Numbered from the stretch's first letter, positions 25,248 to 33,200 are shown. The stretch: DNA of 64,000 nucleotides from Actinoplanes cyaneus (GCF_016862095.1 NZ_BOMH01000056.1:1-64000); one strand, 5' to 3'. The notes: generated from the letters alone by a model not told the origin. Made by a program: numbers and translations.

Positions 25248-25514
25248 GTGACTTCCGCCATCCCGCCGCCCGACGAGGGCGGTGCCGCCGTCCTGATCGC
25301 CCTCGCCCGCCTGGAGGGCAAGGTCGACGCCGCCCTCGCCACGCAGGGCGCCCAGCTCGCCGAGCACGGCCGCCGCCTTGACGATCACGAGCCGCGTCTC
25401 CGGGCGGTTGAGAACCGCCCGACCGTCTCGCCGCGGGCGATGTGGACCGCCCTCGGCACGCTCGCCGCCATCGTCGCCGCCCTCACGCCCCTCGTCTCCC
25501 GCCTTTTCGCCTGA
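25248..25514 (+). CDS. small coiled-coil/membrane protein, holin-associated
   Basis: 88 residues; GTG eight bases after the endolysin stop. Coiled coil (LARLEGKVDAALATQGAQLA, HGRRLDDHEPRLRAVE), then one C-terminal membrane helix (ALGTLAAIVAALTPLVSRLF). This resembles XhlA/DUF2746-like lysis accessory proteins. Confidence 0.65.
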   Translation: MTSAIPPPDEGGAAVLIALARLEGKVDAALATQGAQLAEHGRRLDDHEPRLRAVENRPTVSPRAMWTALGTLAAIVAALTPLVSRLFA

Positions 25515-25524
25515 AGGAGCCCTC

Positions 25525-25821
25525 TTGTCCCGCCAGCCTGTTGTTTCCCGCGCCGCCATCGTGGCGGCGGTCGGCCTGATCGTCGCCCTGCTGTCGCACT
25601 TCGGTATCGCCATCCCGGAGGACATCCGGGAGGGCGTGATCGAGGTCCTCGCCGTGGCCGCCCCGCTGGTCGCCGCCTACTGGGCGCGCGGTCATGTCAC
25701 CCCGACCGCCGACCCCCGGGCGGAGGACGGAACCCCTTTGGTTCCGGCTTCGACGACCGCCGGCCAGGACGCCACCGCCGAGGACGCATCGGCGGGCGTT
25801 CCGCCCGCGCCGGTCGAGTAA
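25525..25821 (+). CDS. putative holin
   Basis: 98 residues; TTG with GAAGGAG upstream. Two hydrophobic helices (AAIVAAVGLIVALLSHFGIA and VIEVLAVAAPLVAAYWARGH) and an acidic disordered tail. Size, topology and position after the endolysin fit a phage holin. Confidence 0.7.
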   Translation: MSRQPVVSRAAIVAAVGLIVALLSHFGIAIPEDIREGVIEVLAVAAPLVAAYWARGHVTPTADPRAEDGTPLVPASTTAGQDATAEDASAGVPPAPVE

Positions 25822-25881
25822 CCGCCTGCGGCGTGGCGACGGTTCCGCCCGCCTGCCGCCTCCCGCCCCGCTGATCCGCCC

Positions 25882-25924
25882 GCCCCGCCCTTCCGGCCGC
25901 CTCGCCGAGGGCGGGGCCCTTTTC
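25882..25924 (+). terminator. terminator ending the lysis module
   Basis: GCCCCGCCCT (25882-25891) and AGGGCGGGGC (25908-25917) followed by CCTTTTC. Confidence 0.8.
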
Positions 25925-25928
25925 GTTT

Positions 25929-25957
25929 GAACACGCCCGCCGGCCATGGCGCATAGG
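25929..25957 (+). promoter_or_regulatory. phage-type promoter P2, leaderless
   Basis: GAAC 25929-25932, 19-bp spacer ending ATGGCG, CATAGG 25952-25957. The ATG at 25964 lies six bases after the box, where transcription should begin, implying a leaderless message and fixing the likely +1. Confidence 0.65.
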
Positions 25958-25963
25958 CACGGC

Positions 25964-26527
25964 ATGACACACCCGATCGTCGGCCTCGTCGGCCGCAAAC
26001 GCACCGGCAAGGACACCGTCGCCATCCGTCTCGTGCAGCGGCAGGGTTTCCGCCGGCTGGCCTTCGCCGACCGCCTGCGCGACGCCGCCCTCGCCCTCAA
26101 CCCGATCGTCGTTCCCCGCGAACCGGCGTGGGCGACGCTGCGTCTGGGCGACATCGTCGGGTCGGTCGGGTGGGAAACGGCGAAGGACGAGTACCCGGAG
26201 GTGCGGCGCACCCTGCAGGAGCTCGGCAACGGGATTCGCGCGCTCGATCCCGACTTCTGGCTCCGTCCGGTGATCGCCGAGGCACGGGCTAGCTGGCGAC
26301 CGATCGTCATCACCGACGTGCGCTACCCGAACGAGGCGGACGCGGTCGAGCGGGCCGGCGGCGTGCTCGTCCGGATCACCCGGCCGGGTGGCGACAAGTC
26401 GGACGATCACGAGAGCGAAACCGCTCTAGAAGATCGAGAGACTCAAATGACCATTGCCAATGACCGCCTATTAGAACACCTGTTCGAGAAAGTCGACGCA
26501 CTGGCCGCAATAGTGCGCTCCGTGTAA
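25964..26527 (+). CDS. deoxynucleoside monophosphate kinase
   Basis: 187 residues. P-loop near the N terminus (VGLVGRKRTGKDTVA), FRRLAFADRLRDAALALNP, LQELGNGIRALDPDFWL and IVITDVRYPNEADAV match the phage dNMP kinase family (phiC31 gp15-like, T4 gp1-like), which makes dNDPs for phage DNA synthesis. The start is chosen by the conserved N terminus and by promoter P2, which leaves no room for a leader or Shine-Dalgarno. Confidence 0.85.
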   Translation: MTHPIVGLVGRKRTGKDTVAIRLVQRQGFRRLAFADRLRDAALALNPIVVPREPAWATLRLGDIVGSVGWETAKDEYPEVRRTLQELGNGIRALDPDFWLRPVIAEARASWRPIVITDVRYPNEADAVERAGGVLVRITRPGGDKSDDHESETALEDRETQMTIANDRLLEHLFEKVDALAAIVRSV

Positions 26528-26552
26528 CGCCAGACGCACCAAACGTGCAGGT

Positions 26553-26598
26553 AGGCCCCATAGCGACAGGCGCATACGCCTCGCTGTGGGGCCTTTTT
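26553..26598 (+). terminator. terminator after dNMP kinase
   Basis: Nested stem: outer AGGCCCCA/TGGGGCCT, inner AGGCG/CGCCT, then TTTTT. The GCGCATACG inside is part of this hairpin and not a promoter. Confidence 0.85.
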
Positions 26599-26651
26599 GC
26601 TTGTCACCACTCACGCCGGGAACAGGCGCAGCGCACCGGCGGGACCAGCTA

Positions 26652-26679
26652 TGCGTAAGACGACACACGCGCGTATTGT
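26652..26679 (+). promoter_or_regulatory. operator dyad D within a promoter
   Basis: TGCGT-N10-ACGCG at 26652-26671. TGCGT to TATTGT (26674-26679) is a 17-bp spacer, so the dyad covers the -35 and spacer of a promoter for the gene at 26719. Confidence 0.6.
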
Positions 26680-26718
26680 TTCCGCTGACGCCTCCCCATC
26701 TGACAGGAACCAGCATTG

Positions 26719-27312
26719 ATGACTGCGACCCGAACGAAGCACGAGCTAAGCCGGGACCTCGTCCGCGCCTTACGCGCGCTTCGCAACGCGGATAGCGAGC
26801 ACAGGCTGAGGCGCCTGCGCGAGGTTGCACGGCTCACCTTCGACCTGCGGGAACACTTCCTCACCCCCGCCGGCGAGCCGGACTGGGCGGGGCGGACCTG
26901 GGCGTACCGCAACCACGTCCGCGAGCAGTACAAAGAAGCCGGTTACGAGGCGGACGAGGCGACCAACACTCAGTCCAACGTCCGGTATCACATCTCCAAC
27001 CTGGCCCGGACGCGGTTGTCCGAGGACGAGATCGCCAGTCTCGGCCTGCGGAAGGAGACACCGGTCGAGTACAACAGGTCGCAACGCGCGACCGCGCGGG
27101 CGCTGCTGGAAGCCGCGCAGGCGGCGGGCAAGGCGGACGACACCGAAGACGTCCTGAGGATGCTCGGCACGGCGCTGTTGATGCTCCAGAAGATCCCCGC
27201 AGCGACGATCGGCGACATGGAAGCCGACGACCGGCAGAAGGCACGCGGTGTGCTGTCGAAGCTCCGGGGCATCGTCGCCGACCAGCTCGACGCGACGGGC
27301 CGCGAGGAGTGA
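26719..27312 (+). CDS. putative phage regulator (repressor candidate)
   Basis: 197 residues; ATG at 26719 immediately follows an in-frame TTG, with a weak AGGAA upstream. Highly helical and basic, with a possible DNA-binding segment NTQSNVRYHISNLARTRL followed by SEDEIASLGL, and a C-terminal helical bundle (EDVLRMLGTALLMLQKIP). It is monocistronic, between a terminator and the second large inverted repeat, and its promoter contains operator dyad D, as expected for an autoregulated repressor. No family was recognised; another DNA-binding role is equally possible. Confidence 0.5.
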   Translation: MTATRTKHELSRDLVRALRALRNADSEHRLRRLREVARLTFDLREHFLTPAGEPDWAGRTWAYRNHVREQYKEAGYEADEATNTQSNVRYHISNLARTRLSEDEIASLGLRKETPVEYNRSQRATARALLEAAQAAGKADDTEDVLRMLGTALLMLQKIPAATIGDMEADDRQKARGVLSKLRGIVADQLDATGREE

Positions 27313-27325
27313 CCGCCTCAACGCG

Positions 27326-27427
27326 GTGACGAAGTGACGGTTTGAACGTCACCCCCGTTTCTTGTTCTAGCTTTCCCTCCCCCTATATCCCCAATAACGA
27401 GTGACGTTTATTCCGTCACTTCATCAC
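27326..27427. repeat. 102-bp inverted-repeat element, copy 2
   Basis: Arms 27326-27352 and 27401-27427, 27 nt each, with GTGACGAAGTGACGG, a 4-nt spacer and AACGTCAC, separated by a 48-bp pyrimidine-rich centre. Same design as 3196-3298 although the centres have diverged, which implies selection on the arms. Confidence 0.8.
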
Positions 27428-27482
27428 ACGGACCGGCACGCGGCGCCCGCCTCCTCGCGAGGTTTGGGCGCCGTTCGCGCGT

Positions 27483-27510
27483 GAACTCCTGAACCGCGCT
27501 GGCGCATAGG
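27483..27510 (+). promoter_or_regulatory. phage-type promoter P3
   Basis: GAAC 27483-27486, 18-bp spacer ending CTGGCG, CATAGG 27505-27510, 44 bp before the GTG at 27554 and 55 bp after the inverted-repeat element. Confidence 0.6.
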
Positions 27511-27553
27511 AACGACGTCCCCTATCCGACTCCTTCAAGGAGGTTCGGACGTC

Positions 27554-28372
27554 GTGACGACGCCCAAAATCACCACCATCAGCCGGGGTGGTTCGCGGTT
27601 CTACGTGAACCCGGAGACCGGCGCCAAAGCCCCCGGCGTGACGTCGGTCATCAGCATGTTGCCGAAGCCGTTCTTGCAGCCCTGGGCCGCGAAGGTCGTC
27701 GCCACCTACGCCGTCGAGAACCTCGGCGAGATCGTCGGCATCGCCATGCGCGGCGACAGACAGGGCGCGATCGACTATCTGAAGGGCGCCCCCCGTCGTG
27801 ATACCGCGAAAGCCGCAGAGGTCGGCAGCGAGGCCCACGACTATTTCGAGCGCATGGCCAAAGGCGAATCCGTCGGCCGGGTGCACCCCGACCTGAAGCC
27901 GTTCGTCGACCACTTCGACGAATTCCTTCAGGAATTCCAGCCCGAGGTGATTTTCACCGAGGAGACCGTCTGGTCGGAGAAACATGACTACGCCGGATCC
28001 TTCGACGCCTATGCGGTGATCGGCGGCGAGCGGCTCTGGATGGACTGGAAGACCACCAGGTCCGGCGTGCACCCCGAGGTCGCCATCCAGCTCGCGGCAT
28101 ACCGGCACGCCGACTACATCATCCGGCCGGACGGCTCACGCGTGCCGCTTCCGCAGGCCGACGGCGGCGCCGTGGTGCACGTGCGGCCCGAGGGCTGGTC
28201 GCTGGTCCCGGTCAACTGCGGGCCGGAGGCGTTCGAGGTGTTCAAGACGCTGCGCCAGGTCTTCGACTGGGAATCGGCCACCAAGGACACCGTCATCGGT
28301 GCCCCCGTGAACCGCGACCCCGGTTCGACGCCACGCCGGCGGACCGCCGCACCCCGCCGGCGGGCGGCGTGA
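27554..28372 (+). CDS. RecB/Cas4-like PD-(D/E)XK nuclease
   Basis: 272 residues, GTG with CAAGGAGG upstream. A nuclease core contains EVGSEAHDYFERM, then AGSFDAYAVIGGERLWMDWK (D-x12-D-W-K) and PEVAIQLAAYRHADYI (the Q-xxx-Y motif). This is the phage PD-(D/E)XK exonuclease family used in recombination or end processing. The C-terminal tail is Arg-rich. Overlaps the next gene by four bases. Confidence 0.8.
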   Translation: MTTPKITTISRGGSRFYVNPETGAKAPGVTSVISMLPKPFLQPWAAKVVATYAVENLGEIVGIAMRGDRQGAIDYLKGAPRRDTAKAAEVGSEAHDYFERMAKGESVGRVHPDLKPFVDHFDEFLQEFQPEVIFTEETVWSEKHDYAGSFDAYAVIGGERLWMDWKTTRSGVHPEVAIQLAAYRHADYIIRPDGSRVPLPQADGGAVVHVRPEGWSLVPVNCGPEAFEVFKTLRQVFDWESATKDTVIGAPVNRDPGSTPRRRTAAPRRRAA

Positions 28373-28755
28373 TCGGGACCGCCGACCGTGACGACGTGAT
28401 CTGGCTCGCCGGCCTGCTGGAGGGCGAGGGAACCTTCGACCTGCACCGGGAGCGCTACCCGCGGGTGCGCCTGGAGATGTGCGACCGCGACGTCGTCGGT
28501 CGCGCCGCGACGCTGATGGGGGTCGGCGTGCGCGTGACGCTGCGCCGCGCCCCGGCGCAGGCGACCTTCCACGCCGAGGCGCAGGGCCCGAAGGCCGAGG
28601 CGGTCATGCGGGCGATCCTGCCGCACATGGGCGCCCGCCGCTCCGCGCGGATCGCCGCGGTGCTGGGCCGCTCCCCGAACACCGACAAGACGCCACCCCG
28701 GCTGTCCCGGCCGCCGGGCCTTCCGCTGAACACCCCGGCGCCCGCTGGCGCATAG
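28369..28755 (+). CDS. LAGLIDADG-type protein, single motif
   Basis: 128 residues, GTG coupled to the nuclease gene. WLAGLLEGEGTFDLHRERYP is a LAGLIDADG-type motif and VRLEMCDRDVVGRAATLMGV the usual following helix. Only one motif is present, so a cleaving enzyme would be a homodimer. No intron or intein was seen nearby. The Pro-rich tail overlaps promoter P4. Confidence 0.7.
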   Translation: MIGTADRDDVIWLAGLLEGEGTFDLHRERYPRVRLEMCDRDVVGRAATLMGVGVRVTLRRAPAQATFHAEAQGPKAEAVMRAILPHMGARRSARIAAVLGRSPNTDKTPPRLSRPPGLPLNTPAPAGA

Positions 28756-28756
28756 G
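28728..28756 (+). promoter_or_regulatory. phage-type promoter P4
   Basis: GAAC 28728-28731, 19-bp spacer ending CTGGCG, CATAGG 28751-28756. It is embedded in the 3' end of the LAGLIDADG gene and lies 61 bp before the RDF-like gene. Confidence 0.6.
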
Positions 28757-28816
28757 CAGCTCGACCACCCAACGGCGCGGATCGCTACCGCGCCCATCCC
28801 GGAAGGAGGCCCGCAC

Positions 28817-29518
28817 TTGGGCCTGCGCATCTTCGAGACCGACCCCGACGCCGCCCCCAAGCCGCGCCAGCGGTTCGCCGACGACCTGGTCGGCCGGTTC
28901 CGCAGCGGCTACCAGATCAACGGCCGGCCCGCATCGCTTCAGAAATGGCGGGTGACCTCCGGAGACCCCGAGGTCGCGACCGCGATCTCCGACCTGCTGC
29001 GCGGCGAGAAGCCCCAGGAGTGGCAGACCCAGGGCGAGGACAACCTCGAAGTGTTCACCGCCGCCGAGAAGGTCAAGGTGATCATCGAGGGCCCGTCGGC
29101 CCTGCGCTCCGAGATGGTCCTCTGGGGCCGGGCCGGCGCGATCCGGCGCTGCGACGGCGTCGAGCAGACCGCCGACGACGCCAAGGGCCGGCCGTGCGAG
29201 TGCCCGGCCGGCTACACCGACCGCAAGGAGGCCGCGAAGAAGGGCACCGGGTGCCAGCCGAACGTGACCCTGTTCTTCCGGCTGGCCGAGGACCCGGACA
29301 TGGGCCGGTTCAAGTTCACCTCCGGCTCCTGGTCACTGGTCCGCGACCTGGCGGACGTCGAGCTGAAGCTCGCCGCGATCGACGGGCCGGCCCTGGCCTG
29401 GCTCAAGCTCGAAGTCGTCGAGTACGACTCGGGCGGCACCCGGCGCTCCTTCACCAAGCCCGTGATCGACGTCATCGGCCCGGACAAGAGCGGCCGGTAC
29501 GACGAGCCGCCCTTCTAG
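28817..29518 (+). CDS. phiC31 gp3-like recombination directionality factor
   Basis: 233 residues, TTG with GGAAGGAGG upstream. The sequence LRIFETDPDAAPKPRQRFAD, FRSGYQINGRPASLQKWRV, EMVLWGRAGAIRRCDGVE, a Cys pair (GRPCECPAGYTDRKEAAKKG) and FKFTSGSWSLVRDL match my knowledge of the gp3/RDF-like family of actinophages. phiC31 gp3 converts its serine integrase to excision. Here the same role with the integrase at 1326 is expected. The factor is far from int but under a phage-type promoter, so it would be made only on induction. Confidence 0.8.
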   Translation: MGLRIFETDPDAAPKPRQRFADDLVGRFRSGYQINGRPASLQKWRVTSGDPEVATAISDLLRGEKPQEWQTQGEDNLEVFTAAEKVKVIIEGPSALRSEMVLWGRAGAIRRCDGVEQTADDAKGRPCECPAGYTDRKEAAKKGTGCQPNVTLFFRLAEDPDMGRFKFTSGSWSLVRDLADVELKLAAIDGPALAWLKLEVVEYDSGGTRRSFTKPVIDVIGPDKSGRYDEPPF

Positions 29519-29524
29519 GCGAGA

Positions 29525-29544
29525 TGCGTATGACGAGACACGCA
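29525..29544. promoter_or_regulatory. operator dyad E
   Basis: TGCGT-N10-ACGCA, fully consensus, seven bases after the RDF stop codon and before a terminator. Confidence 0.65.
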
Positions 29545-29559
29545 TAAGTGAGTAGACGC

Positions 29560-29605
29560 GGTCCCGGGGCCGGTGAGGACTTAATCGCCCGCCGGCCTCG
29601 GGGCC
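29560..29605 (+). terminator. terminator after RDF gene
   Basis: 14-bp stem with two wobble pairs (29560-29573 / 29592-29605) followed by TTTCC. Confidence 0.65.
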
Positions 29606-29626
29606 TTTCCACGTGAGGAGCCCTTT

Positions 29627-29812
29627 TTGAACGTCCGGCACGTCGTCGAGCAAGGCGACGACCGCACCGTCCCCGGCCCCGCCGACCTGCACAAACTCGG
29701 TCCTTCCGACATCGTGATGATCACCGGCGAACACACCGCCGAGCACTATGGCGCCTGGGCGGCCCCGATCGGCATGGCCGTGCTCCGCGGCGTGAAGGTG
29801 GGCCGCGCGTGA
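29627..29812 (+). CDS. small phage protein, 61 aa
   Basis: TTG with GAGGAG upstream. RHVVEQGDDRTVPGPADLHK and SDIVMITGEHTAEHYGAWAA; unknown function. First of four coupled small genes leading to the primase. Confidence 0.6.
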   Translation: MNVRHVVEQGDDRTVPGPADLHKLGPSDIVMITGEHTAEHYGAWAAPIGMAVLRGVKVGRA

Positions 29813-30027
29813 GCTACCGGACCCGTAGCTACGTCCCGCCGAACGTCCCGATGTACCGCGCAGCCGCGTACCAGGGCGACCGCCTCGTCGACACGACCGG
29901 GCCCTACGCGACCCGTGGTGCCGCCTCCCGTTCCCGCTCACGCATCACCCGCTGCGGTGTCGTCGTCCGCGTCGAGGAGTGCTTCCCGATCTGGGTCGCC
30001 GTGCCCGGTACGGAGATCGCTGAATGA
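29809..30027 (+). CDS. small phage protein, 72 aa
   Basis: GTG overlaps the previous stop. Basic and Tyr/Arg-rich (SYRTRSYVPPNVPMYRAAAY; GAASRSRSRITRCGVVVRVE). No motif recognised; a nucleic-acid-binding role is possible from its charge. Confidence 0.6.
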   Translation: MSYRTRSYVPPNVPMYRAAAYQGDRLVDTTGPYATRGAASRSRSRITRCGVVVRVEECFPIWVAVPGTEIAE

Positions 30028-30494
30028 GCAACCCGAACAAGGCGAAGGGCACCCGTTGGGAGACCGCCCTCGTCCGGTTCCTCGGTGCCGCGACGCTGCG
30101 GGCGTACCGGCCGGCGCAGGAGGGCCACAAGGACACGGGCGACCTGCACGGCCTGTCCCCGTTCATCGGCCAGGCCAAGGACTGGAAGTCCTGGGAGTCC
30201 GCGATCCGCGAGGGCCTGGACGGCGCCGAGCGCCAGAAGACGCACGCCCGCGAGGACTACGGCGTCGCCTTCGTCAAACGTGTCCGCCGCCCGACCGGTG
30301 CCGGATACGCCGTGATGACGATCGCGACCTTCGCTCGCCTGCTGGTCCGGCTGCGACGCGCCGAGCGGATCCTCGCCGAGGTCGCTCCCGGGCGATACGC
30401 CCTGCACCGGCTGGCCATCGCCGACGAGCTGGCCGCCGACTACGACGCCGTCGCGAAGACCGCCGAGAACACCGACGACGAGCCCGGCGCATAG
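30024..30494 (+). CDS. Holliday junction resolvase-like nuclease
   Basis: 156 residues, ATG overlapping the previous stop. KGTRWETALVRFLGAATLRA, HKDTGDLHGLSPFIGQAKDW carries the E...D...(Q)xK pattern of archaeal Hjc-type PD-(D/E)XK resolvases common in actinophages. Likely resolves branched DNA before packaging. Promoter P5 overlaps its 3' end. Confidence 0.7.
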   Translation: MSNPNKAKGTRWETALVRFLGAATLRAYRPAQEGHKDTGDLHGLSPFIGQAKDWKSWESAIREGLDGAERQKTHAREDYGVAFVKRVRRPTGAGYAVMTIATFARLLVRLRRAERILAEVAPGRYALHRLAIADELAADYDAVAKTAENTDDEPGA

Positions 30495-30495
30495 G
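30467..30495 (+). promoter_or_regulatory. phage-type promoter P5
   Basis: GAAC 30467-30470, 19-bp spacer ending CCGGCG, CATAGG 30490-30495, 27 bp before the primase GTG. It lies in coding sequence, so conservation of both boxes there is notable. Confidence 0.55.
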
Positions 30496-30521
30496 CCCGG
30501 CACCCGATGAAAGGAGCGTCT

Positions 30522-33026
30522 GTGACGCTTGACGATCTCCTCGGCAGGTTCGCCGAGATCGTCGAGGAGCGCGACGGCTGGGTCGTCCCCTGCCCGGCGC
30601 ATTCCGATTCCCGCCCATCCCTGCGCGTGGCGGTGTCCGACGCCGGCCGCGTGCTGCTCAAATGCCGAGCCGGCTGCCCCACCGGGCGCCGTACGCCCGA
30701 CGACGAGCCCGGCGTGCTGGAAGCCCTGGGGATGTCCTGGACCGACCTGGACGCCGTCGAGCCCGGCGAGGTCCGCGCCCGCGCGAAGTCGACCGACAAA
30801 CCCGCCGGTCCGGCGGCGGTCGCCGCGCTGGCCGCCGATCTCGACCGCTGGACGGCGAACCTGATCAGCGGCGGGGAGCAGGCGTACGACTACGCCCGCG
30901 ACCGGTTCGGGCTGGACGCCGCGGACTGTGAGCGGCTCGGCCTCGGATTCGCGGTCGGCCTGGGCGGCGGTCCGCGCCTGGTCGTCCCGTTCCGCGACGA
31001 GCTGGGCGTCCCCCGGGGCTACCAGGCCCGCGCCCTCGGCCAGGACGCCCGCGTTCGCTGGCTCGGCGCCAAATCACCCGACGGCGCGAGCTGGGCAAAG
31101 GTCGGATGGCTGCCGGGGCAGGCGGGCTGGGCCGAAGTCCTGGTGACCGAGGGCCCCGGCGACGGGCTGACCGCGTGTGCGGTCGGTTACGACGTCGCGC
31201 TCGTCCGCGGTGCCGGGCTGGCCGGCAGCGTCGCCGACGACATCGTCCGGATGGCGCACGGCCGCCCGATCGTCATCTGCGGCGACGCCGACCTCGCCGG
31301 TGACGCCTTCGCCCGTACGCTCGCCGCCGAGCTGGCCAAGCGCGGCGAATCCGTGCGCAAACTGCGTCCGCCGCGCGACGGCGACGACCTGACCGACTGG
31401 CGGGCGCGCAACCCTGCGGCGTTCGCATCCGACCTGACCCGCTCGGTGGCATCCGCTCCGGTCCTGGGCGGCGTCGCGGCCCGCCTCGACGCGTGGACCG
31501 ACGCCGACCTCACCGAGGTCGCCTCCGCGCGCCGTCTGCGCGAGCACTTCGAGGCCGCCGGCTCGGGCGTGCGGTACTCGCCGGAGGCGGGCTTCTTCAT
31601 CCTGGAGGCCGGGGTCTGGCGCCCGGACAAGCTCGACGGGGTTCGTACCGCCGCGCAGGAGGTCGCCCACGCGCTCTGGGAGGAGGCCGCCGACCTGGCG
31701 CGCGAGCTGGAAGCGATCAAGCAGGCCGGTGACCCCGCCGGCGAGGCGAAGGCCCTCGCGGCACGCGTCGGGAAACTGAAGGGGTTCGCGAAGAACGCGA
31801 ACACCTCCAGGGGCATCGACGCCATGGTCCGCGAGCTCAAGGCGCTTCGCGGTGTCGCCGTCGACTTCGAGGCGTTCGACCGGCATCACCACCTGCTCGC
31901 CGTGCGCAACGGGGTGGTCGACCTGCGCTCGGGCGAGCTGCTCGCGCAAGACCCCGGTTACCTGCTCACCCGGCGCGTCGACCTGGACTACGAACCCGAC
32001 GCGACCGCGCCGCGGTGGGAGGCGTTCCTCCGCGAGATCTTCCCGCACCGCAGCAAGCACGCCGGGCTGCCGGACTACATGCGGCGCCTGGTCGGGTACG
32101 GCATCACCGGCAGTACCGCTGAGCAGTGCTTCGCCGTGCTCTGGGGCAAGGGCGCGAACGGCAAGTCGGTGCTCACCGACACCCTGACCGAGGTCTTCCG
32201 CGAGCACACCGTCACGACCCCGTTCTCGACCTTCGAGGAACGCGGATCGGGCGGCATCCCGAACGATCTGGCCGCGCTCAAGGGCTCCCGGCTCGTGATG
32301 GCCGCCGAAGGCGAGCAGGGCCGGCCGATGGCCGAGGCGGTCCTGAAGCGGGTCACCGGCCGTGACCTGATCGCGGCGCGGTTTATGCGGCGCGAGTTCT
32401 TCGAGTTCCGGCCGTCGTTCCTGCTGCTGCTGGCGACCAACTTCCGGCCCCAGTTCCGGGGCCAGGACGAGGGCCTCTGGCGACGGGTGAAGCTGATCCC
32501 CTTCGAGCGGTACTTCGCCCCGGCCGAGCGGGACCACAAGCTCGGCGACAAGTTGCTCGCCGAGGCTCAGGGCATCCTCGCCTGGGCGGTGCGGGGCGCG
32601 GTCGAGTGGTATCGCGACGGGCTCGGTGACCCGCCGTGCATCGTGGACGCGACGAAGGAGTACCGGCAGACCTCGGACGCCCTGGCCGGCCTGCTGCCGG
32701 GCATCTTCATCTACGACGACGAGGGCCGGATCACGGGCAAGCTCGCCTACGACGCGTATCTCGCCTGGACTGACGAGGAGAACCTCCCCAGCAAGGAACG
32801 GTGGACACGCCGGACGTTCTTCGCGGCTCTGGAGGAACGCGGCGCCACGAAGAAGAAAGGCCGCGACGGCGTCTACTTCGAGGGCATCCGGCGTGCCCGC
32901 CAGCCCGACGCCGTCCCCGACCACGACGCCCCGGAAATTCCCGAGGAACCGCGAACACCTCCTAACCCGCTGGCGCATAGGCAGGACGTCCCCATCACCG
33001 GACCGTCGCTCGACGACGCGTTCTAG
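30522..33026 (+). CDS. primase-helicase (P4/D5 family)
   Basis: 834 residues. GTG at 30522 has AAAGGAG; ATG at 30507 is possible but overlaps that ribosome site. Zinc-binding start CPAHSDSRPSLRV...LKCRAGC, TOPRIM-like segment VLVTEGPGDGLTACAVGYDV and VICGDADLAGDAFA, linker, D5_N region, then an SF3 helicase with Walker A GKGANGKSVLTD, RLVMAAEGEQGRPM (Walker B-like), and LLLLATNFRPQF sensor. Primes and unwinds phage DNA. The C-terminal end contains promoter P6. Confidence 0.9.
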   Translation: MTLDDLLGRFAEIVEERDGWVVPCPAHSDSRPSLRVAVSDAGRVLLKCRAGCPTGRRTPDDEPGVLEALGMSWTDLDAVEPGEVRARAKSTDKPAGPAAVAALAADLDRWTANLISGGEQAYDYARDRFGLDAADCERLGLGFAVGLGGGPRLVVPFRDELGVPRGYQARALGQDARVRWLGAKSPDGASWAKVGWLPGQAGWAEVLVTEGPGDGLTACAVGYDVALVRGAGLAGSVADDIVRMAHGRPIVICGDADLAGDAFARTLAAELAKRGESVRKLRPPRDGDDLTDWRARNPAAFASDLTRSVASAPVLGGVAARLDAWTDADLTEVASARRLREHFEAAGSGVRYSPEAGFFILEAGVWRPDKLDGVRTAAQEVAHALWEEAADLARELEAIKQAGDPAGEAKALAARVGKLKGFAKNANTSRGIDAMVRELKALRGVAVDFEAFDRHHHLLAVRNGVVDLRSGELLAQDPGYLLTRRVDLDYEPDATAPRWEAFLREIFPHRSKHAGLPDYMRRLVGYGITGSTAEQCFAVLWGKGANGKSVLTDTLTEVFREHTVTTPFSTFEERGSGGIPNDLAALKGSRLVMAAEGEQGRPMAEAVLKRVTGRDLIAARFMRREFFEFRPSFLLLLATNFRPQFRGQDEGLWRRVKLIPFERYFAPAERDHKLGDKLLAEAQGILAWAVRGAVEWYRDGLGDPPCIVDATKEYRQTSDALAGLLPGIFIYDDEGRITGKLAYDAYLAWTDEENLPSKERWTRRTFFAALEERGATKKKGRDGVYFEGIRRARQPDAVPDHDAPEIPEEPRTPPNPLAHRQDVPITGPSLDDAF
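32953..32981 (+). promoter_or_regulatory. phage-type promoter P6
   Basis: GAAC 32953-32956, 19-bp spacer ending CTGGCG, CATAGG 32976-32981, inside the primase 3' end and 57 bp before the GTG at 33039. Positioned to drive the thioredoxin and polymerase genes. Confidence 0.55.
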
Positions 33027-33038
33027 GAGGTCCTGCCC

Positions 33039-33200
33039 GTGTTCCGCGTCCCGCACACCATCACCGTCCACGACGACGCCAAGCGGTCGTCGATCGTCGT
33101 CGCGCTCACCAAGGACGAGGCCGACGCCTTCCGGTTCGCCGGCGAGCTGCTCGCGGCCGAGACCGGCAAGCAGGCGATCACCGTCGAGGAGCAGGCGTGA
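33039..33200 (+). CDS. 53-residue phage protein
   Basis: GTG start with TAGGAGG nine bases upstream. Begins FRVPHTITVHDDAKRSSIVV and continues with a helix (DEADAFRFAGELLAAETGKQ). Coupled by GTGA overlap to the Cys-rich protein. Unknown function. Confidence 0.65.
   Translation: MFRVPHTITVHDDAKRSSIVVALTKDEADAFRFAGELLAAETGKQAITVEEQA

Noticed and set aside
26570..26580. GCGCATACG as an eighth CATAGG promoter
   Set aside because: It forms the inner stem of the terminator at 26553-26598 and has no GAAC box.
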